Origin: Peptostreptococcus faecalis | Lineage (GTDB): Bacteria > Bacillota > Clostridia > Peptostreptococcales > Peptostreptococcaceae | Assembly: GCF_900240845.1 (NCBI RefSeq) | Contig: NZ_OERU01000001.1 | Span: 765,079-829,078 of the forward strand | Direction: 5' to 3' | Length of the DNA: 64,000 bases | In this document: positions 1-9,124 of the stretch, piece after piece | Layout: every line of letters starts with the position of its first letter | How positions within the stretch are numbered: position 1 is the first letter of the stretch | Notes under the pieces: model-generated | The model's input: only the letters and a program-made list of their open reading frames with translations | What the model was told of the DNA's origin: nothing | The model's database searches: none | Position numbers and translations under genes: made by a program

Positions 1-741
1 GTACTACAAACTTTTATACCAATATATGCAATTATGATATTATCAATATTTTTGGTTTCATTAAAAATAGATAATTTAAGTGTAATAGGTGCTATAGCTC
101 TTCCTTTTTCTATAATTGCTATATTTATTGCTTTTTTAATACTGACTATTAATAGATTTAAAAAATCTCTACTTGGGGATGAAGGTTATTTAATGTTTAC
201 TATACCAGCAAGCTCATTTAAAATAGTAATGTCAAAAATGACGACTATGATTTTATTTTATATAATTACAATAATTATATTTGTACTTTCTGTATCAGTA
301 ATGATATACATAACTTTAGATGATAAATCGAATATAATAAAAACACTAGTATCGATAAGTTCATGGGTCGAAACATATAATTTGAGTCTAATCCCTAGTA
401 TTTTAAACACTATACTTGCTACAATTACAGAATTGTTTGCATTTATAGCAACTATATATTTATCATTGTCAATTGCACAAATTGGTAGATTAAAAAAACA
501 CAGTAATCTATATGCAATAATTATATTTTTTGCTGTTCAATTTATAATCTCATATATTTCGGTAAAAACAATCGGTACATATGATATGTTCCCTTCAGAA
601 TTTAATGAGAAGAACATACCAGAATATATAAACATATTTAATGTAGAACTATTAAAACAATCAGCGCTACAAATTATTCAAGGATGTACATTTATTTGGG
701 GAACAATATATATATTAAATAACAAATTAAACTTAGATTAA
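1..741 (+). CDS. ABC-2 type transporter permease, 5' end outside window
   Basis: The reading frame is open from base 1 to the stop at 741, so the true start lies to the left. The visible 246 residues are very hydrophobic, with about five or six membrane segments. After the first two helices comes the motif LLGDEGYLMFTIP followed by a basic KIVMSK stretch, the typical cytoplasmic loop of clostridial ABC-2 family permeases that partner a separate ABC ATPase. Its ATPase is presumably encoded upstream. The substrate cannot be told from the sequence. The family call is from motif recognition, so it is moderately sure; the partial status is certain. Confidence 0.7.
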   Translation, partial: VLQTFIPIYAIMILSIFLVSLKIDNLSVIGAIALPFSIIAIFIAFLILTINRFKKSLLGDEGYLMFTIPASSFKIVMSKMTTMILFYIITIIIFVLSVSVMIYITLDDKSNIIKTLVSISSWVETYNLSLIPSILNTILATITELFAFIATIYLSLSIAQIGRLKKHSNLYAIIIFFAVQFIISYISVKTIGTYDMFPSEFNEKNIPEYINIFNVELLKQSALQIIQGCTFIWGTIYILNNKLNLD

Positions 742-772
742 CAAACAAAAATTAAATATTTTTATAAATAGC

Positions 773-801
773 TTGAGAAATTTCACATTTTATATTATAC
801 T
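773..801 (+). promoter_or_regulatory. Promoter for the lysine-riboswitch transcript
   Basis: TTGAGA at 773-778 and TATACT at 796-801 are 17 bases apart, a good sigma-A type promoter. It lies just after the upstream permease gene and about 20 bases before the riboswitch begins, so the whole aptamer would be transcribed. Confidence 0.7.
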
Positions 802-820
802 TAATGAAGTAATTAAATAA

Positions 821-980
821 AGGTAGAGGCGCAAATAATATCAGTAGCTGAGTAATGGAGAAGGCACTCACAGTGAAAGGATTATTTGCCGAAGTACACA
901 ACGCTTGCCTTAGGGTTGTGGTGCTGGGGGTATGTATAATATGCATATCACTGTCACAGGGTTACTTGTGTTGGGCTATC
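821..980 (+). promoter_or_regulatory. Lysine riboswitch (L box)
   Basis: The stretch carries the conserved blocks of the lysine aptamer in order: GGTAGAGGCGC at the 5' side, a GCCGAAGT block near 888, GTGCTGGGGGT near 920, the ATCACTGTCACAGGG block near 947-962 and a closing GGGCTATC at 973-980. GGTAG near 822 pairs with CTATC at 976-980 to form the P1 helix. A strong terminator hairpin follows, so lysine binding should stop transcription before the carrier gene at 1126. The match to the family consensus is by eye but covers all core blocks. Confidence 0.93.
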
Positions 981-1006
981 AAAATAAAATGTGAGTACGA
1001 TATTTT

Positions 1007-1040
1007 ATGCCCTGGAACCCTTCCAGGGCATTTTTATTTT
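1007..1040 (+). terminator. Riboswitch expression-platform terminator
   Basis: ATGCCCTGGA (1007-1016) pairs with TCCAGGGCAT (1022-1031) across a six-base loop and runs into TTTTTATTTT. It sits between the lysine aptamer and the carrier gene and is the likely lysine-induced terminator. Confidence 0.9.
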
Positions 1041-1125
1041 ATTTATAAAATAAATTTGTCTTCATATACGGATTTTGTCAAAACACAAATTTTATTTATT
1101 ACAATATAAATTAAGGAGGTTCGTT

Positions 1126-2886
1126 ATGAACAGAAAAAAAGTAAAATTATTTTTAATGACTTTAATGCTTTTTGTACTTACCAATGCTTCGGTTTTTGCT
1201 GAAGATATTGATAAAATTGCAAATGTAAATTCTCAGAAATTAGGTATTATAACTATTATTCCACCACTTTTGGCAATATTATTGGCATTTATAACTAAAA
1301 ATGTTGTTATTTCACTGTTTTTTGGTGTTATGTCGGGATGTTTTATACTTCAGGTAGGAAATGGTGAAAATATTTTGTCAGGAATCGTTCTTTCATTTTT
1401 AGATTTTATATCAAGAGCATTGCATTCATTGGCAGATCCTTGGAACGCTGGTATTATTTTACAAGTGTTATGCATTGGTGGAGTAATTAACCTTGTAGGT
1501 AAAATGGGAGGAGCAAAGGCAATAGCTGAAGCTTTAGCAAAAAGAGCTCGTTCATCAAAAGGTGCACAAATAATATCTTGGTTGCTGGGATTAATAGTAT
1601 TTTTCGACGATTATGCTAACTCTCTTATAGTAGGTCCTATTATGAGACCCGTATTCGATAAAATGAATATATCTAGAGAGAGGCTTTCGTTTGTAATAGA
1701 TGCAACCGCAGCTCCGATAGCAGGGCTTGCAATTATATCGACATGGATTGGATTAGAAGTTGGTTTAATACATAATGCATTCAATAGTATTGGCGTTGAA
1801 ATGGATGCATTTGGGGTATTTTTAAAAACAATTCCTTTTAGATTTTATAATATATTGATATTAGCATTTATTGTTATAAGTACAATTATGATGAGAGAGT
1901 TTGGTCCTATGAGAAAAGCTGAATATATAGCAAGAAGGAAAGAAAATATAACAAGTGAGCTAGATCAAGGTATTGAAGAATTAGATGATATGGCACCGAA
2001 AGAAGGAGTGGAGCTATGTGTATGGAATGCAATAATTCCTATAGGAGTTTTGATAGTTAGCGCATTAGTTGCATTTTATTACAGTGGATACTCAACTATA
2101 ATGGGTGGAGATAAGTCAGAACTTATAAATTTACTAAAATCTCAGCCATTTTCTTTTGACGCTATTAGAGAATGTTTTTCAGCATCAGATGCCTCAGTTG
2201 CTTTATTCCAATCAGCATTATTTGCATCTATTGTAGCAATTTTAATGGCGAAAATAAGAAAGATATATACTATATCGGAATCAATTGAAGTCTGGATAGA
2301 TGGTATGAAGACGTTAATGATTACGGGAGTAATACTAATATTAGCTTGGTCTCTTAGTGCCGTAATAAAAGAAGTAGGGACAGCAAGCTTTTTGATTAAG
2401 TACTTATCAAGTGCAATACCTAAATTTTTACTTCCTAGTATTATATTTATTCTTGGTGCTATAATTTCTTTCTCTACTGGTACAGCTTATGGAACTATGG
2501 GAATATTAATGCCACTTGCTATACCACTTGCATACTCAATATCACCAGATACTGGATATGTTGTAGCTTCAACTTCAGCTGTCTTATCAGGTGCTGTATT
2601 TGGCGATCATTGTTCACCTATATCTGATACAACAATACTTTCGTCAATGGGGTCTGGATGTGACTTGATGGCCCATGTTAAGACACAGATGCCTTATGCA
2701 ATTTTTACCGCAGTAATTACGATTTTGTTTGGATATATACCTGTGGGGCTTGGATTGCCAATTTACTTTGCTCTACCATTGGCACTATTGTCAATTGCGA
2801 TAGGTATAAGGATTATTGGAAAAAGAACTGATGTAGATGATTTAGAATTTGAAAAACAATTAGAAAAAGAAGGTATTCATTTTTAA
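1126..2886 (+). CDS. NhaC-family Na+/H+ antiporter-type carrier, probable lysine transporter
   Basis: 586 residues with about 11-12 membrane segments. The FFDDYANSLIVGP block, the ATAAPIAGLAIISTWIGLE block and the GAVFGDHCSPISDTT block are hallmarks of the NhaC family of secondary carriers. The ATG at 1126 is chosen because AAGGAGG lies just before it; a longer frame to 1075 has no such site. The N-terminus has a short basic then hydrophobic stretch ending in FAED that resembles an uncleaved or cleaved signal segment. NhaC-family genes under lysine riboswitches have been assigned as lysine carriers (LysW type), and the L box directly upstream supports lysine uptake or exchange driven by Na+ or H+. 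The family is sure; the substrate is inferred from the riboswitch. Confidence 0.88.
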   Translation: MNRKKVKLFLMTLMLFVLTNASVFAEDIDKIANVNSQKLGIITIIPPLLAILLAFITKNVVISLFFGVMSGCFILQVGNGENILSGIVLSFLDFISRALHSLADPWNAGIILQVLCIGGVINLVGKMGGAKAIAEALAKRARSSKGAQIISWLLGLIVFFDDYANSLIVGPIMRPVFDKMNISRERLSFVIDATAAPIAGLAIISTWIGLEVGLIHNAFNSIGVEMDAFGVFLKTIPFRFYNILILAFIVISTIMMREFGPMRKAEYIARRKENITSELDQGIEELDDMAPKEGVELCVWNAIIPIGVLIVSALVAFYYSGYSTIMGGDKSELINLLKSQPFSFDAIRECFSASDASVALFQSALFASIVAILMAKIRKIYTISESIEVWIDGMKTLMITGVILILAWSLSAVIKEVGTASFLIKYLSSAIPKFLLPSIIFILGAIISFSTGTAYGTMGILMPLAIPLAYSISPDTGYVVASTSAVLSGAVFGDHCSPISDTTILSSMGSGCDLMAHVKTQMPYAIFTAVITILFGYIPVGLGLPIYFALPLALLSIAIGIRIIGKRTDVDDLEFEKQLEKEGIHF

Positions 2887-2898
2887 ATAGATATAAAC

Positions 2899-2956
2899 AT
2901 GCCTCAATATAAATTCTATCTATTGATAAGGATTATATTGAGGCATATTTTTTTGT
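2899..2956 (+). terminator. Terminator after the NhaC-type gene
   Basis: ATGCCTCAATATAA at 2899-2912 pairs with TTATATTGAGGCAT at 2933-2946 and is followed by ATTTTTTTG. It closes the lysine-carrier transcript. Confidence 0.85.
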
Positions 2957-3119
2957 CTAATATCAGTAAAGTTTAAATTTAGCATTTTAAGTATACTATT
3001 TAAGTAAGTGCAATAAATGAAAAAATATGATATATTTATATATAAAGATTTGTTACTATGAGAAGTTATGATAATTCCTCGATTAGATAACTTTGAGTGG
3101 CTGGATACGGAGGGAATTT

Positions 3120-3794
3120 ATGAAAATACTGATAGTTGAAGACAATAAAACTTTGCAAGAAGATATGAAAAAAGAATTATCGAAAAATTTCGAAATAGAA
3201 ACATGTACAGATGGAGAAGAAGGGTTATATATGCTATCACAGGGGATATATGACTTGACTATATTGGATTTAATGTTGCCTAATATGGATGGAATTACTA
3301 TTTTAAAAGAAGCCAGAAAAGCTGGTGTAGATACACCTATACTAATATTAACGGCAAAAGAGGCACTAGATGATAAGGTGGAAGCATTTACTTTAGGAGC
3401 AAATGATTATCTAACAAAACCCTTTTACATGGATGAACTAGTCGCAAGAGTATTTGCAATACTTAGAACAAAGGGAAAAATAAAAGATAATAAATATTTG
3501 GAATTTAAAGATTTGAGAATTGAATCAGATAAAAATACTGTTTATATCAACGGAGAAGAGTTAGAGTTGCAAAATAAACAGTTTAAGCTTTTAGAATATT
3601 TTGTTTTAAATAAAGGTTCTATACTTTTAAAAGAACAGATATATGATAGAATATGGGGAATAGACTCAGATGCTACTATAGAAATAGTAGAGGTATATGT
3701 AAGTAATTTAAGAAAAAAATTGTCTAAATACGGCTATGACAAATATATAAAAACAAAACGAAAGGTTGGTTATATCTTAGATGATAAACAATAA
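3120..3794 (+). CDS. OmpR/PhoB-family response regulator
   Basis: 224 residues. An N-terminal receiver domain holds the acidic pair EDN near residue 7, the phosphoacceptor Asp50 in ILDLMLP and the conserved Lys in YLTKPF; the C-terminal winged helix has the typical IYVNLRKKL-like region (VYVSNLRKKL) and ends GYILDD. The ATG at 3120 is preceded by GGAGGG; the frame can be read further up to 3093 but without a ribosome site. The sensor kinase gene begins inside its last codons (14-base overlap), so the two are translated as a pair. No target gene can be named from this window. Confidence 0.93.
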   Translation: MKILIVEDNKTLQEDMKKELSKNFEIETCTDGEEGLYMLSQGIYDLTILDLMLPNMDGITILKEARKAGVDTPILILTAKEALDDKVEAFTLGANDYLTKPFYMDELVARVFAILRTKGKIKDNKYLEFKDLRIESDKNTVYINGEELELQNKQFKLLEYFVLNKGSILLKEQIYDRIWGIDSDATIEIVEVYVSNLRKKLSKYGYDKYIKTKRKVGYILDDKQ

Positions 3795-5025
3795 TGTTTT
3801 TATAAAGACAAGAAAAAAACTTATTTTTACCATAACGTTAGTAGTTGAGCTTTTTATGATATTGATGAGTGTATTTATATACAGTTACTTTAAAACTAGT
3901 ATAGTAGTAAATATGGACAGAGCATTATATGAAGAATATCACTTTATCAGTAATCAATTTAATAAGGACTCTTTTTTAAATCCTATAATACTACAAAATC
4001 CGCAAGACATTGTATATATTTATGAGGGAGATTCGATTAGATATTATACAAGGAATAGATATTTTGATCAAAACGTGCCAAAAAATAACAGCAAGAGAAC
4101 AGGTTTTTATTATGAGATATATAATGGATACAATTTTCGAACAGCGAAAATAAAAAAAGGAAATTATACTGTTTCTATAATGAGAAATATTGATTCTGAA
4201 AAGGAAAGCCTTAGCCATATGCTAGTTCTATTGATATTAACTGGATTTTTATCTCTTTTATTAGCTTATATAATTGCAAAATATATTTCTAAAAAAGCGC
4301 TTAAACCAATTGAAATATCATGGAATAATCAAGTTAACTTTGTACAAGATGCTTCACATGAACTTAGGACTCCTGTTTCAATAATACAGTCAAAGCTAGA
4401 GTCTCTACTTAGAAATCCTAACTCAACTATAGAAGACGAGGCAGAAACAGTAGCAGTAGCTATGAGAGAAACCAGACAAATTAAAAAAATGATATCTGAA
4501 CTGTTATCTCTAACCAAAGAGGAATCAATAGTAAAAATAAACAATGAAAATGTTGATATAGAAGCCTTGTTTTCGGATATATTTGAAAGTTATATAGAAA
4601 TAGCTGAATACCAAAATAAAAAATTTTCATATAAAACTAAAATGAAAAATAAATTTGTGAATATTGATAAAAGTAAGCTAGAACATTTGATAAGAATATT
4701 GGTTGACAATGCATTTAAATATACAAAGGAAAATGAATCTATAGATATTGAAGCGGTAGAAAAAGGTAGAAATAGAGTTCAAATATCTGTATCTGATACT
4801 GGAATAGGTATATCACAAAGCGATCAAAAGCATATTTTTGAAAGATTTTTCAGAAGTGACACTGCAAGAGCATCTTCAATTGAAGGTTCGGGAATAGGGC
4901 TTTCAATTGCTAAAATGATTGCAGGCACTATTAATGGTAATATAAGAGTGGTCTCTAAATTAGGAAAAGGCACTAAGTTTATAATAGACATTCCAAGGGG
5001 GAAAATAGTGAAAAATATTAGATAG
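3781..5025 (+). CDS. Sensor histidine kinase of the two-component pair
   Basis: 414 residues. A first membrane helix at about 14-37, an extracytoplasmic sensor region of roughly 110 residues, a second helix near 147-168 and then the kinase core: HisKA with ASHELRTP (His193), an N-box around DNAFKYT, the DTGIGIS G1 box and the GSGIGLSI G2 box. It overlaps the response regulator gene and certainly forms its partner. There is no clear HAMP domain, only a short linker, as in many small Gram-positive kinases. The ligand is unknown. Confidence 0.92.
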   Translation: MINNNVFIKTRKKLIFTITLVVELFMILMSVFIYSYFKTSIVVNMDRALYEEYHFISNQFNKDSFLNPIILQNPQDIVYIYEGDSIRYYTRNRYFDQNVPKNNSKRTGFYYEIYNGYNFRTAKIKKGNYTVSIMRNIDSEKESLSHMLVLLILTGFLSLLLAYIIAKYISKKALKPIEISWNNQVNFVQDASHELRTPVSIIQSKLESLLRNPNSTIEDEAETVAVAMRETRQIKKMISELLSLTKEESIVKINNENVDIEALFSDIFESYIEIAEYQNKKFSYKTKMKNKFVNIDKSKLEHLIRILVDNAFKYTKENESIDIEAVEKGRNRVQISVSDTGIGISQSDQKHIFERFFRSDTARASSIEGSGIGLSIAKMIAGTINGNIRVVSKLGKGTKFIIDIPRGKIVKNIR

Positions 5026-5136
5026 CAAAGCTTATATAAATTATATTATAAAAATAAACATGTTTAAAAGTTTTTTTTTATGGTAGTAATTTAATATAAA
5101 TAAATAATTAAACAACTATGATATGGAGGTTTTAAA

Positions 5137-5454
5137 ATGGCAAACGTAATTAATGGACAAGATTTTATCAAAAATGTTAAAGAAGGAAAGGGATTGGCAG
5201 TTGTAGACTTTTTCGCAACATGGTGTGGCCCTTGTAATATGCTAGGTCCAGTTTTTGCAGAAATTGCAGAAGAAAAGAAAGATGATGCTTATTTTGCAAA
5301 GGTTGATATTGATCAAAGTATGGAGTTAGCTCAAGAATTTTCAGTAAACACTGTACCAACAGTTATTTTCTTTAAAGACGGAGTAGAAGTAAAGAGAGAA
5401 GTTGGTTTTATACCAAAAGAAAAGATAGATTTTCTTTTAAATTCAATTAAGTAA
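5137..5454 (+). CDS. trxA: Thioredoxin
   Basis: 105 residues, the usual size. The active site WCGPC is at residues 29-33 and the cis-proline loop reads TVPT. GGAGG precedes the ATG. It would reduce protein disulfides in the cytoplasm. No thioredoxin reductase gene is adjacent; the gene stands alone between the kinase and a terminator at 5508, so reductase must be encoded elsewhere. Confidence 0.95.
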   Translation: MANVINGQDFIKNVKEGKGLAVVDFFATWCGPCNMLGPVFAEIAEEKKDDAYFAKVDIDQSMELAQEFSVNTVPTVIFFKDGVEVKREVGFIPKEKIDFLLNSIK

Positions 5455-5507
5455 TTCTTGATATAAAAATATTAGTGTAAATAACAATTAGCAAAAAATT
5501 AGAAAAA

Positions 5508-5554
5508 ATGAACTCTTAAAAGTTAAGTAAAAAAGCTTTAAGGGTTCATTTTTT
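5508..5554 (+). terminator. Terminator after thioredoxin
   Basis: ATGAACTCTTAAAAG at 5508-5522 pairs, with one mismatch and wobble, with CTTTAAGGGTTCAT at 5536-5549, followed by TTTTTT. Confidence 0.8.
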
Positions 5555-5752
5555 AATTCATATTTTCATGAAAATATTTAAATAAATCATCAATGATGAA
5601 ATAATAAATAAATATTTTATGTAAAAATGAAACACATAATATACCATTATTCAAAATATGTTGTAAAAACAATGATTTTAATATATAATATAGTCTACAA
5701 TGAAAGTTTTATAAAAAATTATTCATTTATATTAATTTTAAAGAAGAAAGGT

Positions 5753-7219
5753 ATGAAGTCAACTATGGAAATTATTAATACAGTTTATGAATTGGCTATG
5801 AATTTAAGTGATCTATTATGGTCAAAAATATTGATTATTATGTTAGTTGGTACGGGAGTGTTTTTTACTGTTCGTACTGGTTTTGTTCAATTTAGATATT
5901 TCAAAGAACAATTTAGGCTTTTGGTTGATAAAAACAATATTAAAGATGCAAAAGAAAAAGGTGGAATTTCATCTTTCGGTGCTTTTTGTATCAGTACTGC
6001 ATCAAGAGTTGGAACTGGTAATATAGCAGGAATTGCAATAGCAATTGCAGGAGGAGGACCAGGAGCAGTATTTTGGATGTGGATAATAGCCCTTATCGGA
6101 TCAGCATCAGCATTTGTTGAAGCAACGCTAGCCCAGATTTTCAAAGTGAAAAATGGGACTGCTTCAAAGGGTGGTCCAGCATATTATATGGAAAGAGGGT
6201 TGAATGCAAGATGGCTAGGAGTTATTTTTGCCGTTTTAATTACAGTTACTTATGGATTTGTATTTAATGCTGTTCAAGCAAATACGATGTCAATTGCACT
6301 TAATAATTCTTTTGGTATTGATAGGCAAATGCTGGGAATTACAATAGCTATATTGACTGCTTTAGTAATATTTGGTGGAATTCACAGAATATCCAAGGTA
6401 TCAGAAATAATCGTACCTATATTTGCAGTTTTATATGTATTAGCAGCTATTATTGCTATTATACTTAATATTCAGGATATGCCTGGAGTTATAAGAGATA
6501 TATTTGTAGGTGCTTTTAATCCAAGAGAGTTTGTTAGTGGTACGGGAGCCGGAATTATGGCTACTCTTTTAACTGGAACAAAGAGAGGTCTATTTTCTAA
6601 TGAAGCTGGTATGGGGTCTGCTCCTAACGCAGCTGCTACTGCAGATGTTTCACACCCAGTTTCACAAGGGCTAATTCAGTCACTTGGTGTGTTTACAGAT
6701 ACTATAATAATATGTAGCTGTTCAGCATTTATGGTACTTTTATTTGGAGGATATTCAAGCAGTGCAAATGATGGAATTATACTATCACAAGAAGCTTTGA
6801 CATATCATTTTGGACCTTTTGGAAGTATATTTTTATCTGTTTGTATATTCTTATTTGCGTTCTCTTCTATAGTAGGAAACTATTATTATGGAGAATCGAA
6901 TATCCAGTTTATAAGTGAAAAACATGAAAAAAGTGAAAAAATAATTTTAAATATAATTAGAGTTTTAGTATGTGTGTTTGTTTTTTACGGATCTCTTATA
7001 CAAATGGAGAGTGTATGGAATATGGCAGATTTATTCATGGCTCTTATGGCTATACTTAACTTAATTACTATACTAATGTTAGGTAAGTATGCATATGCTG
7101 CTTTAGCCGATTACACAAAGCAAAAAAAGGCAGGAGTAGAAAATCCAGTTTTTTATAATGACACTATTCCTGAGATTAAAAATGAAATAGAGATGTGGCC
7201 TGATAGAGATAACAATTAA
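5753..7219 (+). CDS. Sodium:alanine (or glycine) symporter, AGCS family
   Basis: 488 residues with about ten or more membrane helices. Family blocks include GTGNIAGIA, the GGPGAVFWMW stretch, KGGPAYYMERGL and GTKRGLFSNEAGMGSAPNAAATA, all typical of the AGCS Na+:amino-acid symporters. The ATG at 5753 follows AAGAAAGG; the frame is open further back to 5627, but those 42 residues are AT-rich and are not part of the family. It imports alanine or glycine with Na+. It has its own terminator and is a single-gene unit. Which of the two amino acids it prefers cannot be read from sequence. Confidence 0.92.
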   Translation: MKSTMEIINTVYELAMNLSDLLWSKILIIMLVGTGVFFTVRTGFVQFRYFKEQFRLLVDKNNIKDAKEKGGISSFGAFCISTASRVGTGNIAGIAIAIAGGGPGAVFWMWIIALIGSASAFVEATLAQIFKVKNGTASKGGPAYYMERGLNARWLGVIFAVLITVTYGFVFNAVQANTMSIALNNSFGIDRQMLGITIAILTALVIFGGIHRISKVSEIIVPIFAVLYVLAAIIAIILNIQDMPGVIRDIFVGAFNPREFVSGTGAGIMATLLTGTKRGLFSNEAGMGSAPNAAATADVSHPVSQGLIQSLGVFTDTIIICSCSAFMVLLFGGYSSSANDGIILSQEALTYHFGPFGSIFLSVCIFLFAFSSIVGNYYYGESNIQFISEKHEKSEKIILNIIRVLVCVFVFYGSLIQMESVWNMADLFMALMAILNLITILMLGKYAYAALADYTKQKKAGVENPVFYNDTIPEIKNEIEMWPDRDNN

Positions 7220-7225
7220 TGATCT

Positions 7226-7280
7226 GACTGTTGAAAGGAATGTACATTGTAAGGTATATTTCTTTCAACAGTCTTTTTTT
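7226..7280 (+). terminator. Terminator after the AGCS symporter
   Basis: GACTGTTGAAAGG near 7226 pairs with TCTTTCAACAGTC at 7261-7273, followed by a run of seven T. Confidence 0.85.
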
Positions 7281-7324
7281 ATATAAATTCTAAAATGTAA
7301 ATTATAAATTTATATTTACTAAAA

Positions 7325-7352
7325 TTGAAAATATGCTTATTATGTATATAAG
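7325..7352 (+). promoter_or_regulatory. Promoter of the phosphohexomutase gene
   Basis: TTGAAA at 7325-7330 and TATAAG at 7347-7352 are 16 bases apart, with GGGAGG and the start codon about 15-25 bases further on. Confidence 0.5.
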
Positions 7353-7377
7353 AGAATATATTTAGGGAGGATTAGAT

Positions 7378-9072
7378 ATGACTTATAAAGAATTGTATAA
7401 CGAATGGTTGACCTCAACATATTTTGATGAAGAAACTAAAAAAGAATTAAAATCGCTAGAAGGTAACGACAGTGAGATAGAAGATAGATTTTACAGATAC
7501 CTAGAGTTTGGAACAGCAGGCTTGCGCGGAATAGTTGAAGCTGGGACTAACAGAATGAATATATACACTATTAGAAAAACTTCTTATGGACTAGCAAAAT
7601 ACTTTTTAAATAACTATGCAGATGCATCTGAAAGAGGAATTGTAATAGCTCATGATAATAGACATATGTCAAAAGAATTCTGTTTAGAAGCATCAAAAAC
7701 AATAGCCGCTGCTGGGATAAAAGTATACTATTTTGATGATTTAAGAACAACCCCTATGTTGTCCTATTCAGTTAGAAAACTGAATTGTATCGGTGGAATT
7801 GTAATAACTGCCAGTCATAATCCACCAAAATATAATGGGTATAAGGTTTATGGATCAAATGGTGCACAAATTATGCCTGATGTTGCGGATAAAATGTTGC
7901 AAGAAATCGAAAATATAGATGATTTATCGAAAATACCGACTTTAGAAAGAGTAGATAATGAAAATATTATTTTGCTTGACCATAAAATAGATGATGAATT
8001 TATAGATGCTGTTGAGAAAAATATGATTCGAAAAGAAATAGTAGAAAAATATTCAAATGATTTTAAAATAGTTTACACACCACTATGTGGAACAGGACGA
8101 GTTCCGGTACTAAGAACTTTGGAAGAAAGTGGATTCAAAAAAGTATATGTAGTACCTGAAGAAGAAATGCCAGATCCTAACTTTGCAGGAATAGAAAAAC
8201 CAAATCCGGAAGAAAGTATAGCTCTTACAAGAGGAATTAATCTTTTGAAAAAAATTGATGGGGATATATTGATTGCTACAGATCCTGATTGTGATAGAGT
8301 GGGTATTGCTGTAAAGAATCTATCTGGTGAAGTAGAACTTTTGACAGGGAATCAAGTTGGAGGCTTATTAACAGAATATATAATTAATGGCTTAAAAGAA
8401 AAAAATAGACTTCCTGAAAATTCATGTATGATAAAGACTATTGTTACTTCAGAATTTGGAGCAGATATTGCAAAGAATTTAGATGTAGAAGTAGTTGATA
8501 TTCTTACAGGTTTCAAGTTTATGGGAGAAAAGATGACTCAATATGAAAAAGATTCTACTAAGAATTTTATAATGGGTTATGAAGAAAGTTATGGATACTT
8601 GATTGGAAACCAGTGCAGAGATAAAGATGCGGTCACAGCAACTCTTCTAATTGCTGAAATGGCACTATACTATAGATCAATAGGACAAACGCTTTATGAA
8701 GCAATGATAGATTTGTACAAAAAATATGGTTTTTATAGAGAAAAAACTACTTCTATTTATCTAGAAGGGAAAAAAGGTAGCGAAAAAATTAGTAAGATTA
8801 TGAAGGAGATAAGAAATCTAAATCTAAGAGAAATAGCTGAGTTGAAAATAGTAGATACAAAAGACTTTCTTAGAGGAGTAGATGGATTTACGAAGTCAAA
8901 TGTCATGAAATATATATTAGAAGATGGATCTTGGATAGCTCTTAGACCATCTGGAACAGAGCCAAAGCTAAAAATATACATAGGAACCAAAGATAAAAAT
9001 GATACTATAGCACTTGATAAGTTGAATAATATAAATGAATATTTTTTAAAAATTGTAAATTCGATTGAATAA
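7378..9072 (+). CDS. pgcA: Phosphoglucomutase/phosphomannomutase, alpha-D-phosphohexomutase family
   Basis: 564 residues, the size of the long Gram-positive phosphoglucomutases such as PgcA. All four family loops are present: the phosphoserine loop TASHNPP with Ser146, the metal loop DPDCDR, the sugar loop GYEESYGY and the phosphate loop RPSGTEPK near the C-terminus. It interconverts glucose 1-phosphate and glucose 6-phosphate, feeding sugar nucleotides for envelope polymers. A GGGAGG site precedes the ATG. It is a single-gene transcript ending in a hairpin shared with the convergent YihY gene. The enzyme class is sure; preference for glucose over mannose is inferred from length and similarity. 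Confidence 0.92.
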   Translation: MTYKELYNEWLTSTYFDEETKKELKSLEGNDSEIEDRFYRYLEFGTAGLRGIVEAGTNRMNIYTIRKTSYGLAKYFLNNYADASERGIVIAHDNRHMSKEFCLEASKTIAAAGIKVYYFDDLRTTPMLSYSVRKLNCIGGIVITASHNPPKYNGYKVYGSNGAQIMPDVADKMLQEIENIDDLSKIPTLERVDNENIILLDHKIDDEFIDAVEKNMIRKEIVEKYSNDFKIVYTPLCGTGRVPVLRTLEESGFKKVYVVPEEEMPDPNFAGIEKPNPEESIALTRGINLLKKIDGDILIATDPDCDRVGIAVKNLSGEVELLTGNQVGGLLTEYIINGLKEKNRLPENSCMIKTIVTSEFGADIAKNLDVEVVDILTGFKFMGEKMTQYEKDSTKNFIMGYEESYGYLIGNQCRDKDAVTATLLIAEMALYYRSIGQTLYEAMIDLYKKYGFYREKTTSIYLEGKKGSEKISKIMKEIRNLNLREIAELKIVDTKDFLRGVDGFTKSNVMKYILEDGSWIALRPSGTEPKLKIYIGTKDKNDTIALDKLNNINEYFLKIVNSIE

Positions 9073-9083
9073 TATTAAATAAA

Positions 9084-9124
9084 ATAAAAGATACAAGGCT
9101 ACTTAGCAAACTTGTATCTTTTAT
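9084..9124. terminator. Shared bidirectional terminator
   Basis: ATAAAAGATACAAG at 9084-9097 and CTTGTATCTTTTAT at 9111-9124 form a perfect 14-base-pair stem with A-rich and T-rich flanks on both sides. It serves the phosphohexomutase gene and the convergent gene; the latter's stop codon (9121-9123) lies in the stem. Confidence 0.88.

Noticed and set aside
752-1109. Open reading frames on both strands across the lysine leader
   Set aside because: They lie on the conserved L-box aptamer and its terminator, and have no ribosome binding site; they are by-products of the RNA sequence.
5627-5752. N-terminal extension of the AGCS symporter
   Set aside because: The extra 42 residues are not part of the family, and a ribosome site lies before the later ATG at 5753.
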